From NCBI GenBank assembly GCA_963732365.1, contig CAVSZC010000005.1:1-64000 (forward strand): a stretch of 64,000 nucleotides of DNA, read 5' to 3'. The stretch's first letter is position 1. Each line of letters begins with the position of its first letter. The DNA is from SR-FBR-E99 sp963732365 (GTDB taxonomy: Bacteria > Bacteroidota > Bacteroidia > Bacteroidales > VadinHA17). Below are positions 10,395-17,992 of the stretch, in pieces. A program made the translations under genes and the position numbers. The notes beneath the pieces are model-generated. The model did not search any database. It was not told where the DNA came from and worked only from the letters and a program-made list of their open reading frames with translations.

Positions 10395-10428
10395 AAAAAA
10401 AAACGTGCCGGAAGCTCCTCCCGGCACG
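10395..10428 (-). terminator. Rho-independent terminator after queA
   Basis: A perfect 8-bp stem CGTGCCGG/CCGGCACG (10404-10411 with 10421-10428) encloses a 9-nt loop. Read on the minus strand it is followed by a run of nine T (plus-strand A run 10395-10403). It ends the ftsX-to-queA transcript and insulates the adhesin gene. Confidence 0.9.
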
Positions 10429-10477
10429 ACTTATACACATTGATGTTAGTTTATTAACAAACTAACTTTGCTTTTTT

Positions 10478-11527
10478 CTAAAGTATCAGCATCGCATCGC
10501 CATATGTACCGAACCTGTATTTCTCCTTGACGGCAGTCTTGTAGGCATCAAAGAGAAGATTATATCCTGCAAAGGCTGATACCATCATCAGAAGAGTTGA
10601 ATAAGGCAGATGGAAGTTACTTACCAGCATGTCAGGTACCTTGAAGTCATAGGGGGGGAAGATGAACTTGTTGGTCCAGCCGTCAAACGGCTTCACCAGC
10701 CCCGATGTTGAGACTGAACTCTCAAGCGTCCGGATAACCGTTGTCCCGACAGCACAGACCCTGCTCTTACGCTCTTTGGCCCTGTTGATCAGGAGGGCCG
10801 ATTCATCGGTGATCTTGATCCTTTCTGAATCAACCTTATGCTTGGTAAGATCCTCTACATCCACGTTCCTGAAGTTGCCCAGACCCACGTGTAGCGTTAT
10901 CTCGGCAAACTCAACTCCCACAATCTCAAGTCGTTTCAACAGCTCACGGCTGAAATGGAGCCCGGCCGTCGGAGCCGCCACAGCTCCCTCATGCTTCGCA
11001 AAAATCGTCTGATACCTTTCATTATCCTCCGGCTCGACAGGTCTGTTGATAAATTTAGGAAGAGGCGTTTCTCCTAAAGAATACAATGTCTGCTTAAACT
11101 CCTCGTATGTCCCATCAAAAAGAAACCTCAGGGTGCGACCTCTCGAAGTGGTATTGTCTATCACCTCCGCAACAAGAAGGTCATCCTCACCGAAGTACAG
11201 CTTATTGCCAATCCTGATCTTCCTGGCCGGATCAACCAGCACGTCCCATAGCCGCTGTTCCCTGTTCAGCTCACGAAGAAGGAAGACCTCGATCTCTGCC
11301 CCGGTTTTTTCCTTGTTGCCATAGAGCCTTGCAGGAAACACTTTGGTATTGTTGAAAACCAGCACATCTTTCTCCTTGAAATAATCAACAATGTTCTTGA
11401 ATACCTTATGCTCCACCTCACCTGTATCCCGGTGCACAACCAAAAGCCTCGATTCATCCCTGTTCTTTGAAGGATACAACGCAATCAGATCCTGGGGCAG
11501 TGTGTACTTAAATTGAGACAGTTTCAT
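10478..11527 (-). CDS. queA: tRNA preQ1(34) S-adenosylmethionine ribosyltransferase-isomerase QueA
   Basis: The product (349 aa) transfers and isomerises the ribosyl group of S-adenosylmethionine onto preQ1 at tRNA position 34, making epoxyqueuosine in the cytoplasm. It begins MKLSQFKYTLPQDLIALYPS, the classic N-terminus with the LIA-P motif, and contains GAEIEVFLL, AAPTAGLHFS, TLHVGLGNF and VSNFHLPYSTLLMMVSAFAG, all QueA signatures; length is normal for the family. It is the last gene of a minus-strand run with truB 29 bp upstream and a strong terminator 50 bp downstream. Nothing unusual was seen. Confidence 0.97.
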   Translation of the reverse strand: MKLSQFKYTLPQDLIALYPSKNRDESRLLVVHRDTGEVEHKVFKNIVDYFKEKDVLVFNNTKVFPARLYGNKEKTGAEIEVFLLRELNREQRLWDVLVDPARKIRIGNKLYFGEDDLLVAEVIDNTTSRGRTLRFLFDGTYEEFKQTLYSLGETPLPKFINRPVEPEDNERYQTIFAKHEGAVAAPTAGLHFSRELLKRLEIVGVEFAEITLHVGLGNFRNVDVEDLTKHKVDSERIKITDESALLINRAKERKSRVCAVGTTVIRTLESSVSTSGLVKPFDGWTNKFIFPPYDFKVPDMLVSNFHLPYSTLLMMVSAFAGYNLLFDAYKTAVKEKYRFGTYGDAMLIL

Positions 11528-11556
11528 AATACCAAAAATGATTTATATAAGAAATA

Positions 11557-12273
11557 TTATACGTTCGAAATATCGTTTTGTTTCATATTTTCGACAATAA
11601 ACCTGAATTCTTCTATGGTAAGGGCATTTTCAAGCCTGTAACCGCCTATCGCATCTCTTACAAGCCCTGCCAGATGAGCCCCGCTTTGCAATGCCAGCCC
11701 AAGGTCCCTGGCAAAGGCTCTGATATATGTCCCTTTGCTGCAGACTATCCTTATTTTTGCCACGTTTCGCTGGTATTCAATCAGCTCAAGCTCATGAAAA
11801 ACGACTTTTACCTTGTCAAGCTTCCTTTCAACCTTTTTCCGGGCAAGCTCATAGGCCCTCTTGCCGTCCACAAATTTTGCCGAAAAGAGGGGAGGTTCCT
11901 GCATTTGTTCCCCCAGGAAGTGAGTCAGTTTTTCCGAAACTGACCCGGCAGTTATATGATCAGCGGGATATTCCATGTCAACCTGACTTTCGAGGTCAAA
12001 GGATGGTGTTGTCTGCCCGAATTTTATTATTGCTGTATATTCCTTAGTAAGATCCTTGAATTCCTCAATTCGCTTTGTGGCTCTTCCGGTACACACTATC
12101 ATAAGTCCAGTAGCCAGCGGATCCAGTGTGCCTGCATGACCCACCTTTATCTTCTTCAGTCCGCAGTGGTGCCTTAATGCCGCCTTGACCTTATTGACAA
12201 GGTCAAAAGAGGTCCAGTAAAGAGGCTTGTTAAGCAGCAGAACTTCCCCCTCCTCAAATTTGAAGCAGTTCAT
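11557..12273 (-). CDS. truB: tRNA pseudouridine(55) synthase TruB
   Basis: This enzyme isomerises U55 to pseudouridine in the T-loop of tRNAs. The motif GHAGTLDPLATG carries the catalytic Asp (residue 51 from the chosen start); KEYTAIIKFGQTT and SKGTYIRAFARDLG are further family motifs. The open frame extends upstream to 12372, but those 33 extra codons overlap the end of uppP and do not look like TruB, so I start at ATG 12273 (MNCFKFEEGEVLLLNKP), giving 238 aa and a 8-bp gap to uppP. The close packing suggests cotranscription with uppP and queA. Confidence 0.95.
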   Translation of the reverse strand: MNCFKFEEGEVLLLNKPLYWTSFDLVNKVKAALRHHCGLKKIKVGHAGTLDPLATGLMIVCTGRATKRIEEFKDLTKEYTAIIKFGQTTPSFDLESQVDMEYPADHITAGSVSEKLTHFLGEQMQEPPLFSAKFVDGKRAYELARKKVERKLDKVKVVFHELELIEYQRNVAKIRIVCSKGTYIRAFARDLGLALQSGAHLAGLVRDAIGGYRLENALTIEEFRFIVENMKQNDISNV

Positions 12274-12281
12274 CAGCACGA

Positions 12282-13058
12282 TCAGGCAAAAAGTATAAGT
12301 GAAAGCCCGACAATCAGGCAGTAAATGGCAAACCATCCCAGCTTCCCTTTTCTGACGATGGATATCATCCATCTGCAGGCAATATATCCAGAAACAAAGG
12401 CTGTGACGAAGGCAATCACCAGGGGAAGCAGGATAAGATCAACCGCTCCGGCTTTCGAGGTCATGATTTCAACAAAGTTTGCCCCGAGAATAGGGACGAT
12501 CACCATGAGGAAGGAAAACCGCGTCAGCTCCTCTTTGCGATATCCAAGCATCAGTCCGGTCGATATTGTCGATCCTGACCTTGACAATCCCGGAAGAACT
12601 GCAAGTGCCTGGGCTATGCCCATGACAAAGGCACCCGTAAAGGATATCTCTTTATTCCCTTTCCTCACAAAGTGACTTGCGGCCAGGAACAGTGCCGTAA
12701 CAATAAGCATCGATCCGGTGATTGTCATGTCTGCAACAAACAGACTCTCAACCCAATCCTTTATCGTAAATCCCACAATCGCAACCGGTATCATCGAAAC
12801 AATTAGCTTGGAGGAATATATTGTTTCCTCATTCCGGCTGAACTTCAACACCCCTCTTGAAAGGACGGCAATCTCTCTCCAGAAGACAGCAATGATACTG
12901 AGAACGGTGGCTCCGTGCACGGCTACAGAAAACAGGAAACTCTCCTCAATCCCTCCAAAAAAGTACTTTACAATCTCAAGATGACCGTCGCTGCTTACCG
13001 GTAAAAACTCGGTCAGCCCCTGCACCAATCCAAAGATCAGAGCTTCATACCAATTCAT
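12282..13058 (-). CDS. uppP: Undecaprenyl-diphosphatase UppP (BacA)
   Basis: The product (258 aa) is an integral membrane enzyme that dephosphorylates undecaprenyl diphosphate to recycle the lipid carrier of peptidoglycan and O-antigen synthesis; overexpression of the family gives bacitracin resistance. LTEFLPVSSDGHLEI near the N-terminus and PGLSRSGSTISTGL around residue 155 are the two conserved active-site motifs, with multiple hydrophobic helices between. It lies 31 bp after the DUF3098 gene and just before truB, a common Bacteroidota order. Confidence 0.96.
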   Translation of the reverse strand: MNWYEALIFGLVQGLTEFLPVSSDGHLEIVKYFFGGIEESFLFSVAVHGATVLSIIAVFWREIAVLSRGVLKFSRNEETIYSSKLIVSMIPVAIVGFTIKDWVESLFVADMTITGSMLIVTALFLAASHFVRKGNKEISFTGAFVMGIAQALAVLPGLSRSGSTISTGLMLGYRKEELTRFSFLMVIVPILGANFVEIMTSKAGAVDLILLPLVIAFVTAFVSGYIACRWMISIVRKGKLGWFAIYCLIVGLSLILFA

Positions 13059-13089
13059 TATGTGCGGTTAAGTTAAAAAATGCCGGGGC

Positions 13090-13338
13090 TTACTCCCTGG
13101 GCTTTTTCATTATTGCATAGATCTCAAAAATGAATCCGGCCAGGACAATCAGCGGAGCGAGAGTGATCCTCCGGAAACTGAAAATATCCTCGGAGAAAAC
13201 CTTCGGGTCGTCTGATTTTCCGCCAGCCATGAGAATAAATCCAATAATAATGACAGCAAACCCTATAGCCATCAGTTTGTAATTCTCGCGGCCAAGGGCA
13301 AAGCCGGCTTTTTTGTCATCTTCTTTTTTTGCACCCAT
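13090..13338 (-). CDS. DUF3098 small membrane protein
   Basis: An 82-aa protein with a charged N-terminus and two hydrophobic segments (about residues 23-41 and 58-76). The motif NYKLMAIGFAVIIIGFILM followed by GGKSDD and IFSFRRITLAPLIVLAGF matches the DUF3098 family, found almost only in Bacteroidota between ftsX and uppP. Its function is unknown; the position 3 bp after ftsX suggests a cell-envelope or division role, which is inference from context only. Confidence 0.9.
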   Translation of the reverse strand: MGAKKEDDKKAGFALGRENYKLMAIGFAVIIIGFILMAGGKSDDPKVFSEDIFSFRRITLAPLIVLAGFIFEIYAIMKKPRE

Positions 13339-13341
13339 ATC

Positions 13342-14220
13342 CTAATAATATAGTTTGTCTTCGTGTATGCCCAGGTACCTGTTCAGGGCAAAGTATGTTG
13401 ATAATGCATTTATTATCACTCCCGCCGCTATCAGCGCCAGACAGAGCAGCAGAAAAAGATTGATGTTCTCATATGTAAAGAGGGTAAAAAACTCCTTTTC
13501 AACGAGATACATCAGTCCCATAAGCAGCCCGATTGAAATGAGGGCTGCAAGAAAGCCGAAGAAGAGGCTCTTAAGTAGAAACGGCTTTCGGATGAACGAA
13601 CGATTTGCGCCGATAAGCTGCATCGTGTTAATGAGAAACCTTTTCGAATATATTGACAAACGGATTGTGTTATTTATAATTGTAACGGCAATAAGAAACA
13701 GCAAGGCACTGATAGTCAACAGGAATACACTTATTTTCCTCACATTCTCATTGATCAGGTTAAGAATCGATTCCTGGTAGTAAACTTCATCGACGACAGG
13801 ATATTCCGTTATCAGTTTCTCGATTTTAATGACGCTGTCAGGGTGTGTGTAGTCAGCCAACAGATATACATCAATTGTCGGCATCAGCGGATTATATCCC
13901 AGGAAGTCCAGGAAATCCTCCCCCAACTCTTCCTGCAACTTGACAGCAGCCTCATCTTTTGATACGTACTCTGTCTGCTTGACATAAGGTTTGGCATCCA
14001 GCTCCTTCTGCAGCATCCTGATATCTGCCTCACGGGCATCCTCCTTCAGCATTATTGTGAATGAAAGACTCTCGCGGAAATAATCTGAAAGCTGTCGCGC
14101 ATTTATCAGAACCATCCCCAGTATTCCCAGCAGAAACAGCACCAGCGATACGCTTACGACAAGAGTCAGGTATGAACTTCCCAACCTGTACCTGGATATA
14201 CCTCCTTCTGTCCTTGTCAC
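13342..14220 (-). CDS. ftsX: Cell-division ABC transporter permease FtsX
   Basis: The 292-aa product is the FtsX permease, which with the ATPase FtsE activates septal peptidoglycan hydrolases. It shows a short cytoplasmic N-terminus ending RLGSSY, TM1 at about residues 18-40, a periplasmic domain with SFTIMLKEDAREADI, and three C-terminal TMs with the family motif ANRSFIRKPFLLKSLFFGFL. The start is GTG (14220-14218); it fits the usual family N-terminus and no ATG lies before TM1. ftsE is not in the window, as is usual in this phylum. The next gene starts 3 bp downstream. Confidence 0.94.
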   Translation of the reverse strand: MTRTEGGISRYRLGSSYLTLVVSVSLVLFLLGILGMVLINARQLSDYFRESLSFTIMLKEDAREADIRMLQKELDAKPYVKQTEYVSKDEAAVKLQEELGEDFLDFLGYNPLMPTIDVYLLADYTHPDSVIKIEKLITEYPVVDEVYYQESILNLINENVRKISVFLLTISALLFLIAVTIINNTIRLSIYSKRFLINTMQLIGANRSFIRKPFLLKSLFFGFLAALISIGLLMGLMYLVEKEFFTLFTYENINLFLLLCLALIAAGVIINALSTYFALNRYLGIHEDKLYY

Positions 14221-14236
14221 TGCCTGAACTTTGGGT

Positions 14237-14270
14237 CAAAAATAACAATCAAACGGCCATTTCCTCACAA
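14237..14270 (-). promoter_or_regulatory. Candidate promoter of the ftsX operon
   Basis: On the minus strand TATTTTTG (14244-14237) is a perfect TAnnTTTG -7 box of the Bacteroidota sigma factor. A TTG (14270-14268) lies 23 nt upstream, which is at the long end of the tolerated spacing. It sits about 17 bp from the GTG start. Confidence 0.4.
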
Positions 14271-14277
14271 CGGCCGT
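14237..14277 (-). terminator. Possible terminator after ilvE, overlapping the ftsX promoter
   Basis: On the minus strand ACGGCC (14277-14272) can pair with GGCCGT (14258-14253) around a 13-nt loop, followed by the T-rich tract TTGATTGTTATTTTT. The stem is short (6 bp), so the call is moderate. Confidence 0.4.
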
Positions 14278-14328
14278 CATATTTTTCACAATAGGCTGAT
14301 AATAAGATGATATGAATGATGGTATGCT

Positions 14329-15351
14329 TTAAAGCTCCACTATTGTCACCCATCCGAATTCATCAGGCTCATCGCCATACTGTATCCCGATGAGTTTGTT
14401 GAAGAGCTTCATCGAAACAGGTCCCGGTTTGCCGTCCTTGCAGTACTCGTATATTTTTCCGGTGTCAGTGTCAACTATCTTTGCAATGGGGCTTATCACT
14501 GCAGCTGTGCCGCAGGCACCAGTCTCCTCGAACTCGGAAAGCTCCTCGAGAGGTATCCTTCTTATCTCAGTCTTTAAACCCATCTTCCCGGCAATCGCAA
14601 GAAGACTCTTGTTGGTTATTGAGGGAAGTATGGAGTCCGACTTTGGAGTGATGTAGGTATTGTTCTTAATTGCGAAGAAGTTTGCAGGGCCGCACTCATC
14701 AATGTATTTCTTCTCTTTTGCATCCAGGAAAAGTGCATTGCCGTATCCCTCGTCACGGGCTCTGACAATGGCCCGCAGGCTGGCCGCATAGTTGCCTCCC
14801 ACCTTTATATTTCCGGTGCCAAGCGGAGCGGCACGGTCCACATCACGGCACATAAGCATGTTCACCGGCTTAACACCCCCCTTGAAATAGGGTCCCACCG
14901 GAGTGACAAAGACGATGAAGGTGTATTCCGAGGAAGGCTTCACCCCCACCTCAGCTCCGCTTCCGTATAGCAACGGCCTAATGTACAATGAAGCTCCTGA
15001 TCCGTATGGCGGAACAAATTTCTCATTGAGCCTGACAGCTGTAAAGATCGCCTCCCTGAACAGATCGACCGGGACAGGTTCCATCTTCACTCCAAGGGCA
15101 GAAGTATGAAGCCTTTTTGCGTTATCCTCCCACCTGAAAAGCCTTATCTTTCCGTCGCGCCCCCTGTAAGCCTTCAGCCCTTCAAATGCCTCCTGCCCGT
15201 AGTGCAGCCCGGTAGCGGCGATATGTATGTTTATAAACTCAGAGTCAGATATCTCCGGCTCACTCCATTTGCCGTCCCTGAAATAGCATCTTACATTGTA
15301 ATTAGCCTTTATATAGCCAAATGGCAGATTGTTCCAATCCAGTGTAACCAT
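14329..15351 (-). CDS. ilvE: Branched-chain amino-acid aminotransferase IlvE
   Basis: This PLP fold-type IV enzyme (340 aa) interconverts leucine, isoleucine and valine with their 2-oxo acids using glutamate/2-oxoglutarate. The PLP Schiff-base Lys is K183 in LGTGNIKVGGNYAASL; QEAFEGLKAYRGRDGKIRLF and FEETGACGTAAVISPI are further class IV motifs, and the length matches the larger (mammalian-type) BCAT group. It appears to be a single-gene unit: a near-perfect promoter lies just upstream and a possible hairpin lies about 50 bp downstream. Confidence 0.96.
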   Translation of the reverse strand: MVTLDWNNLPFGYIKANYNVRCYFRDGKWSEPEISDSEFINIHIAATGLHYGQEAFEGLKAYRGRDGKIRLFRWEDNAKRLHTSALGVKMEPVPVDLFREAIFTAVRLNEKFVPPYGSGASLYIRPLLYGSGAEVGVKPSSEYTFIVFVTPVGPYFKGGVKPVNMLMCRDVDRAAPLGTGNIKVGGNYAASLRAIVRARDEGYGNALFLDAKEKKYIDECGPANFFAIKNNTYITPKSDSILPSITNKSLLAIAGKMGLKTEIRRIPLEELSEFEETGACGTAAVISPIAKIVDTDTGKIYEYCKDGKPGPVSMKLFNKLIGIQYGDEPDEFGWVTIVEL

Positions 15352-15373
15352 GAATTCAAATATTAGGATTTTT

Positions 15374-15404
15374 CAAAAGTACACTATTAAAATAAAGTTC
15401 CAAA
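15374..15404 (-). promoter_or_regulatory. Bacteroidota-type promoter of ilvE
   Basis: On the minus strand TTTG (15404-15401), 19 nt, then TACTTTTG (15381-15374) is an exact match to the TTTG-N19-TAnnTTTG consensus. Transcription would start about 15-20 nt before the ilvE ATG. Confidence 0.7.
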
Positions 15405-15409
15405 TGATT

Positions 15410-17263
15410 TCAGATATTGTTGATTCTTTCGTCTGCAAAGGACTGAAGCTCTTTTAGTTGCTTTTCCCTTGACACAGACTCCAGCTTGCGGGCCGTCTCC
15501 GTAAGGAATGGATTATCCTTCACCTTCCTGATAAACTCTTTGAACCAGTCTTTGAGGTCACCGACCTTTCCGTACGCCATCTCCTCCCTGAATAGCCTGT
15601 CGGCCATATTTACAAAATCAACCCTGCCGGTAAAATCAAAGACGGCATCATGCAGGACCCTTCCGGCCGCGCTGCCCTGCTCCGGTGAGAATGCATTGCT
15701 CATCAGGGAGGCCACCGCCTCAAATGTTGAATGGTCAAAGCCATATACCGCAAGTATCTCTCCTGCCCTCTTTTTGGCTGCTGCATGTGGATTATGATAA
15801 TCAAAGACATACCCGAAGAAGAGAAACACCGATGCAAGCCTGAGATGTATATAGTCATGATCCTCAAGATTCTCGGCCCTGGCCAGGAGATCCGCATTGA
15901 GGCACACACTGCGTATATAATCAGTGCTGTGAAAGAAAAGATCAGGAGAGGCATTTTCAGCATACCTGGTGAACACATGCTCTTCCACATCCAGTATGCG
16001 GATCATCTCAATCCTGGTGAAAAACTTCCTGTTTGGAGTGCCGTCCGGCTCAGTCAGCTCAGGCTTTATACCCATCACAAAATACATGTCAAGGTCTCCC
16101 TTATACTTCACCGGCATCCTTCCGCGGTAATGGCATGTAAAGTATTCCTTGACAAACTCATATGTCGTTCCGGAGATGTTGATCTTTCCCGGTTCTCCTG
16201 ATGACTCCATCCTGCTGGCTATGTTCACGGTATCTCCCCAGATGTCATATGCAATTTTCTTATGACCCACCACGCCTGCAATGACGGTTCCGGTGTGGAT
16301 GCCAACCCTGATATCCCAGAAACGGGCTGCATTATTGGCCGGATCATTCCTCATTGTCTCCATGTATTTCTGCATCTCCAGCGCTGCAAGCACCACCTCA
16401 ACAGGATTGGTTCTGTTTCTTTCAGGAATGCCACCTGCGCACATATAAGCATCACCGATGGTTTTAATCTTCTCAATCCTGTATTTTTCTGCAACGGAAT
16501 CGAAGTGAAAGAAGAAGCGGTCAAGCTCATCAATCAGTGCCTCCGGATTCATCTCCTCAGCTATCTTTGTAAATCCCTGGATGTCTGAAAACAGCACAGT
16601 GACAAAATTGTACTTTGTCTTTGCTGCTTTTCCTGTTGACATTATCTCTGCCGCTGTCCCTTTGGGAAACATGTTTGCCAGCAGATTGTCAGATTTCTCC
16701 TTCTCATGCTGAAGCTCCTCGGTGCGCTCATCTATCAGCTCTTCAAGCCTCTTCTGCCTGTCCCTGAAAAGCCGGTGAGTACGGCGTCTCAAGATTAAAA
16801 TCACAGACAACAACGCCAGCGGGTAAAGAACAAGAGCAACCGTAGATATGTACCATGGGACCCTGACCCTGAATGTAAATGAACCCTCGCCTGTGTCTTC
16901 TCCCCTGTTGTTTCTGTACCGGTACATGAACCTGTATTTTCCGTGTGTCAGATTCGTGTATTCCTTGTAATTCCTGCCGGCCCATGCCGTCCAACTGTCA
17001 TCAGGCCCATCCATGAAGAATGAGTACTCTATTCCTCCGTCGGTGATCATTTCGAAAACAATTCCTTCACGATGTCGAATCACCGGTGTTTTTAATGTGG
17101 TATCGATTTTTTCGTGCGATTTATAGAGATAAATTCCGGAGATGCCTCCTGCCACCTCCCTGCTTTCAGACTGATCGGTCAGTGCCGTAACCTGTGCAGA
17201 AAGAATAACGGTTAAAAAAAGAAACAGTAGTGTCAAAATGCCGGTTGGTATACTGAGCTTCAT
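15410..17263 (-). CDS. Membrane-bound class III adenylate cyclase with degenerate C-terminal HD-like domain
   Basis: A 617-aa protein: signal peptide or TM (about 1-24), a Y_Y_Y-like extracytoplasmic beta domain (about 40-132; GIEYSFFMDGPDDSWTAW), TM (about 138-158), a coiled linker, then a class III cyclase domain (about 215-400). Both metal Asp residues (LFSDIQGFT, GDAYMCAGG), the adenine-specifying Lys (EKIKTIGDAY) and Asp (AYDIWGDTVN) and the transition-state N/R (VNIASRMES) are present, predicting ATP-to-cAMP conversion. The last 200 residues resemble the HD domain of the 20291-21685 paralogue, but the HD pair reads FLFFGYVFDY and the upstream His motif reads FHSTDYIRS, so phosphohydrolase activity is probably lost. 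The ligand is unknown. A TACATTTG -7 box (17296-17289) precedes it. Confidence 0.88.
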   Translation of the reverse strand: MKLSIPTGILTLLFLFLTVILSAQVTALTDQSESREVAGGISGIYLYKSHEKIDTTLKTPVIRHREGIVFEMITDGGIEYSFFMDGPDDSWTAWAGRNYKEYTNLTHGKYRFMYRYRNNRGEDTGEGSFTFRVRVPWYISTVALVLYPLALLSVILILRRRTHRLFRDRQKRLEELIDERTEELQHEKEKSDNLLANMFPKGTAAEIMSTGKAAKTKYNFVTVLFSDIQGFTKIAEEMNPEALIDELDRFFFHFDSVAEKYRIEKIKTIGDAYMCAGGIPERNRTNPVEVVLAALEMQKYMETMRNDPANNAARFWDIRVGIHTGTVIAGVVGHKKIAYDIWGDTVNIASRMESSGEPGKINISGTTYEFVKEYFTCHYRGRMPVKYKGDLDMYFVMGIKPELTEPDGTPNRKFFTRIEMIRILDVEEHVFTRYAENASPDLFFHSTDYIRSVCLNADLLARAENLEDHDYIHLRLASVFLFFGYVFDYHNPHAAAKKRAGEILAVYGFDHSTFEAVASLMSNAFSPEQGSAAGRVLHDAVFDFTGRVDFVNMADRLFREEMAYGKVGDLKDWFKEFIRKVKDNPFLTETARKLESVSREKQLKELQSFADERINNI

Positions 17264-17377
17264 GAGGGATTTTAAAGACTGATCAATACAAATGTAGTTT
17301 TTATTTCACTGAATTGTAAGCTCCCGTAGCCCGGTGAAGATCGATTGACTAAATTTGCCCAATAGCCCGGAAATCAG

Positions 17378-17965
17378 ATGAAACTTATATTTGCCACAAA
17401 CAACAAGCACAAGGTCAGAGAGATAGCCTCTCTCCTTGATGACAGCTACACAGTCCTTGGCCTGAATGATGTCGATATTTCCGAGGATATCCCTGAGGAT
17501 GGAGAAACCCTGACAGAGAATGCTCTGCATAAGGCCAGGTATGTCTATGAAAGGACCGGCATGAACGTCTTTGCCGACGACACCGGTCTCGAGGTAGATG
17601 AGCTCAACGGTGCTCCGGGAGTACATTCTGCAAGATTTGCAGGAGAAAACAAGGACCCGGATGCCAATATTACCAAACTGCTAGGGCTGCTCGATGGCAA
17701 GAGTAACCGCAAAGCCAGGTTTAGAACAGTTATTGCTCTGATATTTAACAAAAAGGAGTATCTGTTCGAGGGAACCGTTGAGGGTGAAATAATTGATGTC
17801 AGAAAAGGGACGGAGGGCTTTGGATATGATCCGGTGTTTCTGGCTGACGGTTATGAACACACCTTCGCTGAAATACCGCTGTCGGAGAAAAACATGATAT
17901 CGCACCGCGCCCGGGCAACGAGAAAACTGATAAATTTTCTGTCAACCCACCATCAGCCGCAATAA
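17378..17965 (+). CDS. rdgB: XTP/dITP diphosphohydrolase (RdgB/HAM1 family)
   Basis: The 195-aa enzyme hydrolyses non-canonical purine nucleoside triphosphates (dITP, XTP, ITP) to monophosphates, keeping them out of DNA and RNA. Family motifs are ATNNKHKVREI at the N-terminus, FADDTGLEVDELNGAPGVHS with the metal-binding Asp residues, GFGYDPVF and SHRARA. It lies 27 bp ahead of porZ, so the two are probably cotranscribed. A perfect -7 box TAAATTTG (17350-17357) precedes the start; I saw no -33 partner at the usual distance. Confidence 0.96.
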   Translation: MKLIFATNNKHKVREIASLLDDSYTVLGLNDVDISEDIPEDGETLTENALHKARYVYERTGMNVFADDTGLEVDELNGAPGVHSARFAGENKDPDANITKLLGLLDGKSNRKARFRTVIALIFNKKEYLFEGTVEGEIIDVRKGTEGFGYDPVFLADGYEHTFAEIPLSEKNMISHRARATRKLINFLSTHHQPQ

Positions 17966-17992
17966 ATATCATATAATCAATGTTTTAATAAG

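Noticed and set aside
12274..12372. N-terminal extension of TruB
   Set aside because: The extra 33 codons overlap the 3' end of uppP and do not resemble TruB; the ATG at 12273 gives a normal N-terminus.
17306..17626. 106-codon minus-strand ORF
   Set aside because: Shadow of rdgB, which has complete family motifs on the plus strand.
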